Shown here: positions 54,851 to 64,000 of the stretch, one piece after another
How positions within the stretch are numbered: the first letter of the stretch is position 1
Layout: each line of letters begins with the position of its first letter
Assembly: GCF_001949145.1 (NCBI RefSeq)
Contig: NW_019091358.1
Location: 629,227-693,226, forward strand
Direction: 5' to 3'
DNA length: 64,000 bases
Source: Acanthaster planci
Taxonomy: Eukaryota > Echinodermata > Asteroidea > Valvatida > Acanthasteridae
The notes under the pieces: generated by a model
Databases searched by the model: none
Told to the model about the DNA's origin: nothing
What the model saw: the letters and a program-made list of their open reading frames with translations, nothing else
Translations under genes and position numbers: made by a program

Positions 54851-57800
54851 GCCAAACAGTGTTGACAAACAGGGTAGCTCTTTATGACAGTAAATTGTTC
54901 AGATGGAGATCATCAGACTGAATCATGACAGTCAAATTGTCACACCCATTTATTTTACAGTGAAGACCTTGTCAGGCCCATGGTGTTTTTAAGGTTCAAT
55001 TACAAAGTAATTGGTCGTAACTTGTTATCCTTCCATCCAGCTGTGTTTATCCCTCAGGTATATACATTCCCTGCACATCTGGGCACAGAGCTACCATTTT
55101 GCCGTTTTCCAGAACTAAAACGTACATGCAGTGGTACCTTCTATAAATCAAAGAGTAAATGTTTACATACCAGATTGCCCAAAAGATTTCAATTCACAGT
55201 CTGTGTTTGTTTAATTTGCTAGTGAAAGATCTATCAAGAGTGCAAATCCATGAGTTTTGATTGAAGGTTTTTGGTCATCCCAGTGAACCACTACACAGAA
55301 ATAAATTTGAAGATATTAGAGACAGGGGTCGGAAGTTAGTACAGGTACACAAAGTTGTAAAATTACCAACCTCAACATTTCTATTATACCCTGTACATGT
55401 ACATTAAAAAAGCCATCAAATCAACCATTGCTGAAAGTGAACAGAAGGCAAATGTGTACATTCTTTTTCATTAGTTTTTGATTTACATGTAAATACTCTG
55501 TCATCCATGTTAGCTATTCCTCTGAGCATGTCAAAACTTTAACACGGAAACTGATTTGTGACTACACACATGGGAATTCATGGTTTAATGCCATTTTTAA
55601 CTTCACCTTTTTTTGGGGGGGGAGAGCACATCCAGTTGGCATGTGGGTTAAGTTTAACTGAGGAAGGTGGCATACTGTAGGATTGCTGGGACTGATTTTA
55701 TTTTAATAGCCATTTTCCTTCCATCACCATTGGTGCTTTCGATCATTATAGATGTCAGGCATCCCACGCCTATACTCCCACGAGTGTTGATTCATGCTTA
55801 CTGTGATTAATGTAATTTATTTGTGATTACAAGTTTAAACAGCTCGGCGGTGCATCCCCACACCCACGTCTGTCATTGTAGACAGGGAAAAGCAAAACAA
55901 TGGCAAGTAGTATGAACAGCTATGCGTATTTTTTGAGCCGTGTTGTACGGTAACTTTAGGGTTGTACGACTACTCGTCGGAATAATTGTACCATGTAAGT
56001 GGTCTGTTTTCAATTAATAGCCCTCTTCCCCTGTGATTCTTCAGTGGAAAGATTCCTGAAAGAATAGTCAGTTGTTGAAAGTGTGTGGACCCTCACAGCC
56101 TGAGCTCAAACAGTGTCTGTTTGCATTGTGTGTGATGAAGCTACCTTTGGCCGTCCTCCACCCACTCGCTGTGTGCACGCTGCGTGCTTTGGCCTTTACC
56201 AAGGTACTTTCACCTTCTCCTCCAGAAAGGCATCGTCAATCGTAAACAGTATCGATTTGCTGCTTCTCTCTCGCTCTCCTACCTCAGAGGTCTGGTCAAG
56301 GAATCTGGCTTGCAGTTGTGCTCCGATCTGAAAACAGCTGTGCTGTGGTTTTGGAGAGCTTGTTATAATTCAGTTTAGGTTTTCGTTTATAGGCAGGAGA
56401 ACAGTGTGGGCACAACAAATCACATTTGCAGCCTGTCAGTTTAGTGACAGCTGGGGGGGGTGTGGTGCTTTGTGTGGTTGTGTGGGAGGGGGTTACAAAG
56501 GCTGTCTTGTAAGAGTTGTGGTCCCCCCTTAGGGTTGCAGAATTTTTCCCTTGCAATTTTTTTTATAGCCGCGTGGAAGAATGTATTTGGAACTCATCCA
56601 AAATCCAAGTTTTTAGGAGTCTAGCATGAACTCACACAGATCAAAACGTAGGGCATTGTACTGTAAGCTACATTTTGGCAGCAGATGGTGGATTGACATA
56701 TTTACCTTGCCTGTAGTACATGTACATTCACAGCAGAAGCAATGAGATGTTATTGATGAAAGTGCATCTACCGGGGATGCGCATCCTTTCACTGACATGC
56801 AAGCCACCCATGCAGATGCATAAACTCCATGATCTCTCTAAATGTCATGGAATGTGTCACACATTCCCTACTCCCTGCCATCTTCCACCCTGCGCCCCCC
56901 CAAAAAACAAGCAGGATAAAGAGCAGTTACATGTACTTGCTGTTTGCTGTAATGAGACCATGGGGCTTTACCTAATAAGTACTAGTACTCCGCTTGTTTT
57001 CGACAAAGACCAAAAGTCCAAACTCTCTGCATGGAAAAGAAAAGAAAGGAACAGTTGCTTCACAGCATCGAAACTGACCAATGTGACATTCCCGCTGTGA
57101 TAGTTTTGGAGCTGTAAACCTTGAGAAGACAAGAATCCGAACTGGCACTGCCGAGGTGGAGACTGAAGGTTTGCATCCCAAGTGTGGGGCATCCCAAAAT
57201 AGATCAATACTTAATCTACGGGTACCATTTGACTGGTGGATTGTTGTGCTGGTTTGATGTGCAGTGCAGAGTTACCATTTTCATGCACAAATGGATTCGA
57301 TCTGGAGTTCACCGTGTTCCCAAGTGTCAGTGCTGTTTCAGACCTGCAAGGTTTACCCTGAAAATGTGGATTGCCAGGTGCTTTCTTTCAATGTCAGATT
57401 TTTCCCAACAAATCACAATGCTGTTTAATATGTGATAACCACAAAAAAAGCACATCCTAATTCCAATGAAGTTACGAGCCACTGTTACAGTACTTCTAAA
57501 TCAAGTTATTTGGTTAAAGTCCATTTTCATTGTTTCATCTCTTACTGTCGTTTGTTCATTGTATGCTTTACACATTGCAAAGGTGGGTTTTTTTTCAGTC
57601 TCCCCAGCAAAAATTGTAAAAAAATCCCCCAAATTGAATTGGCATTATACAAGTAATTACCTGTGTGCACTGCAGTCTCATAGCAGGAAGGCAAGCATCT
57701 TTAAAGGGGCTGGCAATGGGCCACCCAGGGAGTCCCCAAGGTCTTTAAGTACTAGCAGTTAAGTAATTAGTGGAGTGAGTAAACATTGACAGTTATATGC

Positions 57801-58045
57801 TTGGGAGAGGGCTTTTGAGAGAAGCGAAAGGAGGAGATCATCTGTTGGTTCTTTGTCATGTGATCTGTGTGGGTTGAGTTGTGGATAGTTTGGACATGGA
57901 GATGGTGGGGGGGGAGTTGTAGCTACAGCAGGTAAAATTCTAGGCTGAAATCTGAAAGACTTTAGCAGTTGTGTAAGTTGCTTCTTTGTCAAGGCCATGG
58001 TTAATTTATTTAAACACTGTATAGTAATGCACTCGCCCAAATTGA

Positions 58046-58590
58046 TCACCTGAACTTGGTTGTGGACAAATGCAATAACCTTCCAAATGTCAGTGTGATG
58101 TTTTTCCAGAGTTCGAGCATAGAGGAAGGACACAGAAGGAGTTGCAACTCAGGCACTTCAAAGTGTTCAGTGATGGTCGCTGCTGAGTCAGACGAATAAT
58201 AGAAAACATTCCAAAAATGCCTGATTACTGCTTGCATCTTAGCCGCACAAGCGGGGCTAGTAATATCCCAGCAATACTTGTAGTTTTTGCTTGCAATTAA
58301 ACACAAATCATTGCTTTGACCGGGAAATAGAGAGAGAAAGATCCCTGATATTAGACCTCCTTTGGCCATCGTAAATAAACTTTTTAAATTTTGATACACT
58401 GTTCCATTATCCATGCAAAGTTTGTAATTGTATTCTCCTCCGTCCAATACATCAGTGCTCAAAGACTTGGTGCGAATTTGGCTAAGACTGGCCAACAAAA
58501 TGTTCACTACTACTGGAAAGCTTAGTTCATTAGGAACAGAATGTGCTATTTCATCACAGGGAGTGATAGTGAAATCTCATAAAATACTCT
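58046..58590 (-). CDS. Possible antisense intronic exon, weak NRF-domain-like
   Basis: A minus-strand open stretch of about 175 codons, possibly starting after an AAATAG acceptor near 58533, with protein-like composition and five Cys: CMDNGTVYQNLKSLF, GGLISGIFLSLFPGQSNDLC, YKYCWDITSPACAAKM. The spacing C..(about 25)..GxxSGI..(about 13)..DLCL..YC is reminiscent of the extracellular N-terminal domain of 'nose resistant to fluoxetine'-type acyltransferases. This is a weak resemblance. It may also be chance or a decayed copy. No partner exons were found. Confidence 0.3.
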
Positions 58591-60305
58591 TTTGTACAAA
58601 TGCCATAATAAAAATGATTAAAACAAAACACAAAATCTTGTAAACAACCGGGCTAAATACTTGTATTCCCAAAGTAACTCCAGAAGAAAGAGCTCATTAA
58701 GGGAAGTGACTGCACAAATAGATTTAGGGCACACAGCGTAATGCAAGCAACTGCACAAGCATTATATTTTATGTTTTTATGAGATCGTACCAAGTACCAA
58801 CAAAGCATGAATATTCAATTTCCTATACCTCAGTGCACGAAGTTTTAAGGATGCAGATTACCATCGACAAATTGCGGCGGCGATCATATGGTAGGGTACA
58901 AAGGGGTTTCCTTGTTGTGAACAGATGATGTGTAGCAAGCGTTCGCTGCGCTCTGGCTATGGACATACCAGGCATGCCAGAAAGCGGTAATTGGCCAGAT
59001 GTTATAGCCCGGGCAGTTCAAAATCCTTCTGTGTCCTTCCTCTATGCTTCGAGTGACCAGAAGATACATTTGTTTGCCCTGTTTCGCAGTCTTAGGGCCC
59101 ATGTCTCTCAGCGAAAATGTCCTTACTTAACCATAAAACAACCAAGTCTCACAGGACGTCATTGATATGGCCAGTATTCCAGCGTGATGATACTACTGTT
59201 TTCCAGTGTTCCCGTGTATTCGCCGAATAACATTTTTCTCCCCCCTTCTGTCTAAGACTAACTCTTTCCAAGCAGTGGTGTTGAAAATGAGCGTGACTGT
59301 CACAACTAAATGAATCACCAGTCGCAGCATATTCATCTTTGCTGTGAATAGACAATGTACGCTGTAGCCTGTATATTACCCGTTCATCAACCTGTGATAT
59401 TATACCAAATTGGCATTCATGCAATGGCATATTTGGTGCGGAGAATTAACCCATACTTCCAGACTCAGCTTGAGAGTGTTTATCCTCACATTCTATTCTG
59501 CTTCAGCCTGTACATGCACATTTCTGTGTTTCATAATTTGCTCAAGTAGGGTAAGTATCATCATAAAGTAGATTTATGATATGTATGAGACTAACCCAGT
59601 ACAATCTGTCAACACCATACTGCCGATAATTGGTTCCGTGTCATTTGCACCAGCCGATAAGCTTTCTGCCAAGGCTGACCAGGGTTTATTTGAGTTAGCA
59701 ATTTATCACTTGGTTTTGATTTATTTCTTTAAGGAGCCCGGGTTTTTTTTTTATTAAGCTTTAATCCATGTGGGCAGGGTGATCATGAAATGCAGGGTTG
59801 TCCGGAATCTGTCCGGAATGGGCTGCAGGGTCATCTTTGGGAAGACAGAGGTCATGGACAATTCCAGGCCCTTCATTGAAGGACTTATAAATCTTATGGT
59901 CAAATGAGATGGAAAATAAAGCCAGAGGTCATTGCCAAAATATGGGAGGCCCTCAAATAATGATGTATTGGAATAAATTTATCCTCTCCTTTGTGGACTT
60001 GTAAAAGCACTTATTATCTGCCTTCTTTTTTACAAAACTCTCATCTTGATTTTGAGGAAACCACTTGATTGCTGAAGCTGGATTTTTACTTCATTTATTA
60101 GAAACTTCTTGGGTACTAAACATGGTTACAACACATGAAGAAACACTATCCACATGTTCAGGCAAAACATCACTCCTGTGGTGTGTTCCTCTGTGGCTGG
60201 CAATCCATATCCATAAACTGGACTATGTGGGTGGTCTCTGAGCATGTAGAGATAGAATTCCCAAGGAACATTGCGATGCTCTTCCTGGCTTGTTTCTTTA
60301 CAACC

Positions 60306-60971
60306 TTAAGCCAAGTTCGCACTGGAGTTTTTTTCCCTTGGGCTTTACTGAGCAGATGGTCAAAGAGAAAAATGGTCAAATGTGACCACTCTCCACACTT
60401 GGACTATCGGCACAGGAAAATTTTACCGAGACCACAGGAAAAGTAACCAAGCTGGCAATGCAGTGACTTATGAGGGCGCTTTGTGTGACCTTTCTGCATT
60501 TATTTTTGTCCTTAGACACAACGTTTCTGTCCTCCTTATCATCTCTAAATGGTGCACTCTCAATGCCAGTTAATCTTCCAACAGTGTCAGTAACAATTTC
60601 TGCAATGATTGCAACCAAAAGAGGACAAATTTTTTTCCCAAAATATGTGCCACATGACATACATACCGCAACGAAACGTGCAACACGCATTCCTGTATGA
60701 AGCACGCCGTTGTGCTCAGGCCGGATGTACACTCAACTTGGCCACTTCCCCATGCTTTTTACTGACTTACGCCGTCTACACTGGACTTTCTGTCTAAGGA
60801 AAAGTGTCACAGTAAGTTTTCCTTGGCAGAAGTAGGCTGGTAGAAAGGCTCGTGCAGCTCAGTAAAAGTAACCAAGAGGAAAATTTCCCGGGATGTGTGA
60901 CTGAAAATGGGAAATCAACTATTGTCTCGGTAAGATCGACCAAAAAAAGTCCAGTGCAAACACGGCTTTAG
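60306..60971. mobile_element. MITE-like element with TTCGCACTGGA-type termini
   Basis: Left TTAAGCCAAGTTCGCACTGG and right (reverse complement) CTAAAGCCGTGTTTGCACTG are followed on both sides by GA(G/C)TTTTTTT. The interior has related words (GTACACTCAACTTGG, CTACACTGGAC), suggesting a nested relative. No coding content. Confidence 0.6.
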
Positions 60972-61622
60972 TCACTGAATTTGCCATTAAGATGTGGCTG
61001 GACCAGTGTGCCGTTGATATAATTGGATGTTCTGAGAGTAGCAACTACATGTACATCCCTTGTTCTAAATTGGGTTTTCACTTAATAAAAGTGAATATTC
61101 TACTACTAGTAAGAGTAGTGATGGGCCCCTGTCATCTCACTTGATCAAAGTAGATTCTCTACTGTGAGTATGGATTGGCCCCTGTCTTCTCTCTTGGGTT
61201 TTCACTTGATGGATGCTCTGCTAAGACTACAATTGGTTTCTGTATTCTCGACTGGGTTAGCTAAAGAAAACAGGAAGTTGTACTTAACGCCTCAGAAGAT
61301 GCTCTCAGGGATGTTTCTAAAAAGTGCTGTATAGACCAATCTGAGGAGAAATCATTGCTACCGGTACGGAGGTACCACAATCACTGGTGTTCGTGAAGCG
61401 CCCATGAATTTTGGCTAGTCACCATAACCAATTGATCAAGTGGGTATCCAATAGGCATGAACATGTATGTACGAGGTACATGCAGGTGCTGCTTACATCC
61501 CAACTTATTACCACTGGGGTAGTGGCTTTTTAGTCTGGCCTGAAAAGTTGCTAAATCTGGTTGCCCTTTGCTAGAAACAAAAGTCCAACACACTAACGTG
61601 GTCCTTCTTTATTGTGTTGCAG

Positions 61623-61789
61623 TACGACGTATTCCAAGTACTAAACTCTAGAGTACTGGATATAGACAACTACCTCAGGGATAGCAGAGAGGAATCTGGG
61701 GAGGATCCCTACAAGAGACACGCCTTCAATCAAGCCAGGAGTGACAGTGTACCCATTGATAGAAACATTCCCGACACAAGAAACTTTAG
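61623..61789 (+). CDS. Polypeptide GalNAc-transferase, exon with start of catalytic domain
   Basis: A 167-base exon with acceptor TTGTGTTGCAG and donor AG|GTGGGT, phase 0 in and 2 out. It encodes YDVFQVLNSRVLDIDNYLRD, then REESGEDPYKRHAFNQARSD and SVPIDRNIPDTRNF. The GEDPY-x-x-HAFNQ-x-x-SD...R-x-IPDTR pattern is the diagnostic lead-in to the GT-A catalytic domain of the GALNT2/14/16 group. Join to the next exon restores an Arg codon. The enzyme adds GalNAc to Ser/Thr in the Golgi. Confidence 0.9.
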
Positions 61790-61880
61790 GTGGGTAGGAA
61801 AAGTACAGGGAGCAGTTACCATAGAGTTGAACTCTGCAGTTCAAGAAACCCTAACGCTGGTTGAGGCTGCTGTCAACAAC

Positions 61881-62232
61881 AGGCCTTTTCACACTACAGT
61901 CTCCTAACCGGGTTGAACTCAACCCTTGGCAAACCCATGACCCACCCTGGGTGGATTTGATTTTTTTTCCACCCCATTTTCAACCCGGCATTGTTTCACT
62001 CCTGTTTCATACAAGCAGAGCTTCAGGGCAAGTTCAACACGGAAATGAGCACAATTGTCAACCCAGGTTGAAAATTCTCAACCCTGGTCGGGAGCAGGGT
62101 TGAAGCCAATCCGGAATGAAGTCAATCTTGGGGTTTGACACATGGTGCAGGGTTGAAAATTTTCAAAGTGTGAATTGTCGCCTGTTTTCAGCCCTGCGTC
62201 AACCCAGAGATTTGTCTAGTGTGAAAAGGTCT
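61881..62232. mobile_element. MITE with AGRCCTTTTCACACTA termini
   Basis: Left AGGCCTTTTCACACTACAG and right (reverse complement) AGACCTTTTCACACTAGAC. The 352-base interior carries repeated palindromic AACCCNGGTTGA words (about seven). It lies only 91 bases after a GALNT exon's donor site. Confidence 0.75.
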
Positions 62233-63635
62233 ATTGTATTTTGAAAAGTAGCTTGAGTAACTCCAGCCTCATGCCTGGAAACTGACAGGCATTTCAATTG
62301 TGTGACAAAACGGTTTGTGGACAACACACCAACACACCACAACAAACCGTACACACGACATGAAAATCACTGACATCGCAGTATTTTATACTGTGCAGAA
62401 ATCTAGTCAACAAGCTGTGCGCTAAATGCCTGGTTTTTTTTTTCATGTTGCTCAGTTGACTTCTGTTTTCCCGGTCACCCACCTCACTTTCGTCCCTTAT
62501 ATTGTAATACAAATTTCTGCTTTTTTATATGAAAAGAGGAGCAGGAATCATCTCCTAGCAGTGACATCTGCATACTCCCCAAATCCTCTTGTATCATTTC
62601 TTGCCTGTGTCACTAAGTCAAAGACTTCATGCGTATATATCGAACGCACCCATTCTCGATTGCATAATCACTCATCCTGCACAAACTAACATGCTGTATT
62701 TTGCATTCACTTTTAAAAGTTAACACCTCCTTTAGCTGATGTTTAGGATATTTTGATTGAACTGAACCCTCCTTGGCCGAAAAAAAAATCCAGATCAAAT
62801 ATTTTAGGGCCTTAAACCAATTACCTCCTACACGTAGATCCTTCCGGAAGTTTGAGTTGAGCTGTACAAGCTCAGAAGCAAAGGGAAGTCAGTGTCTGGA
62901 ACTGTCATAATGGTTCCGAGGGTGTTGCTCACAGCACGGTTGTGATAGGAATACCATGCTTGCCTTGTACTTTATTTTTTCCATCTCCTGCTTGAGCAAC
63001 TGAATTGTACTTTTCCTCGAAGTGTATTATGAGGTTGAAATTTAGTGCGGATTCCTTATTGATTATGTGCCATGTGTCGCAGAGGAGCTAGCTTCATTTC
63101 CTGCAAAGTGCCCTCTTGTCAGCCTTTTCACATTGGCAATTTCTTTTTGTTTGTTTAAGTCTTTGTGCATTCCACACGGAAATTTACACTTTGCTGAATC
63201 GGGTGTTGGGTACTTTCGGCAATGCAGTGCGTAAAATGGGTCTAGACAGTAGCAGTCCAGAACAGCGGATGTCTCTTTGCAAAAATTGTGGACTTTTTGT
63301 GTGGGTCTAACAAAATTAATCAAAATAAACGTGCCAGTTGTGTATTTGAGCCAAGGGAATATTTTTCTTTGAGGAATTTATTTTCATACATATAGTTAAA
63401 GAAATATTTGAAATGGAACGGTGTAGACTCAAGATAATTGTGATGCTCCCAACTTGACAGTATATTAACATGTGATCATCAGGACACATTCACAAAACCT
63501 CAGGTCAGGCAGAAAAAGGGAAATACAGTTTTTTCGCAAGAAGTCCTTCATTATAATTTAAAAGAGTAATTTGAGGTAGGAACCCATTGGAACTTGTGGC
63601 CAAGATTTTGTTTTGTCTTTCTATCTTTCTGTTAG
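62233..63635 (+). other. Remainder of GALNT intron between exons B and C
   Basis: Contains a short hairpin (ACGGTTTGT...ACAAACCGT near 62309-62350). Nothing else can be supported. Ends in the TTTCTATCTTTCTGTTAG acceptor. Confidence 0.5.
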
Positions 63636-63737
63636 GTGCCAAAATATAGATTATGGTGTTGAAAATCTTCCTCCTACATCAGTCATCATAACATTCCACA
63701 ATGAGGCAAGGTCAACATTATTAAGGACTGTCGCCAG
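63636..63737 (+). CDS. Polypeptide GalNAc-transferase, exon with GT-A domain motif
   Basis: A 102-base exon with acceptor CTTTCTGTTAG and donor CCAG|GTAAGG, phase 2 in and 2 out. It encodes (R)[18 protein letters not shown], then [15 protein letters not shown](R). [22 protein letters not shown] is the hallmark UDP-binding start of the ppGalNAcT glycosyltransferase domain. Together with the previous exon it places the gene in the GALNT14/16/2 branch. The remaining catalytic exons and the ricin-type lectin domain must lie beyond 64 kb. Confidence 0.95.
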
Positions 63738-64000
63738 GTAAGGCCATGCATCTTTTGAGTATATTTTCAAGGATGTATTTTGAAGGATAATAATAATAAC
63801 AAGAGAAAATTTATAATGCGCCGTTTCCATAAAAATGATCAACGGCACAGTACAAGTTAACATAAGAAATAATTAATTTAAGAAATGAAAGGATAAGGAT
63901 AAATGAATAAGGATAAATGAATGAATGTCACCGCGCTAGTACCCAAACCACAGTATGGGGATACGTCTGCCCCGCCAACAGGAAGAACCTAACCCTGCTG
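63738..64000 (+). other. Start of next GALNT intron
   Basis: Begins GTAAGG and continues to the window end with AT-rich sequence and ATAAGGATAAATGAAT tandem words near 63891. No exon is visible. Confidence 0.5.

Larger units (their letters stand above)
30839..61622 (+). other. Large intron of the GALNT gene (about 30.8 kb)
   Basis: Bounded by GTAAGA at 30839 and a TTTATTGTGTTGCAG acceptor before 61623, both phase 0. It is filled with MITE-like inverted repeats, a SINE, microsatellites and many TACATGTA palindromes. Parts not listed separately hold nothing I can support. A small exon inside it cannot be excluded: the region 38075-38176 has an open frame ending GAATGTAAGT, but shows no family similarity. 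Confidence 0.6.

Overview
This is a eukaryotic (metazoan) window, most likely from a marine invertebrate. Exons with GT/AG splice sites, a very long intron, tRNA-derived SINEs, LINE 3' ends, many inverted-repeat (MITE-like) elements and a heavily over-represented TACATGTA palindrome all point that way. I cannot name the species. Two assembly gaps (12254-12841 and 23929-24497) interrupt it.

Left part (1-7 kb): repeats and the 5' end of a minus-strand host gene for a major-facilitator transporter resembling SLC18B1, with three exons at 5976-5785, 4742-4647 and 4440-4367 whose phases fit. SINE copies and short TIR elements lie around it.

Centre-left (7.2-20.3 kb): a decayed, integrated Polinton/Maverick- or adintovirus-like double-stranded DNA virus. 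Its hallmark genes are a protein-primed family B DNA polymerase, an rve-type integrase, an FtsK/HerA (A32-like) packaging ATPase and a double-jelly-roll major capsid protein. With them are a zinc-knuckle/HNH-like nuclease, a small zinc ribbon and several small coiled-coil or membrane proteins. Most genes carry stops or frameshifts. The integrase lacks its first catalytic Asp, and the polymerase lacks motifs A and B while keeping motif C. The polymerase is also split by a nested 3.09 kb non-autonomous DNA transposon (14784-17869) whose terminal inverted repeats are themselves minisatellite arrays. The remnant is a molecular fossil rather than a working virus.

Middle (20.3-28.6 kb): non-coding, with SINEs, LINE fragments, three copies (counting the one at position 15) of a GC-rich repeat built on TCGTG/CGACG motifs, and a pair of perfect adjacent hairpins that share the same six-base loop.

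Right part (28.6-64 kb): the 5' portion of a plus-strand polypeptide N-acetylgalactosaminyltransferase gene (GALNT2/14/16 group). It has a probable CpG-rich promoter and 5'UTR exon near 28.9-29.3 kb, a signal-anchor exon at 30710-30838, a roughly 30.8 kb intron, and catalytic-domain exons at 61623-61789 and 63636-63737. The intron is full of inverted-repeat elements, several of which share one design: short phased motifs arrayed in inverted orientation at both ends.
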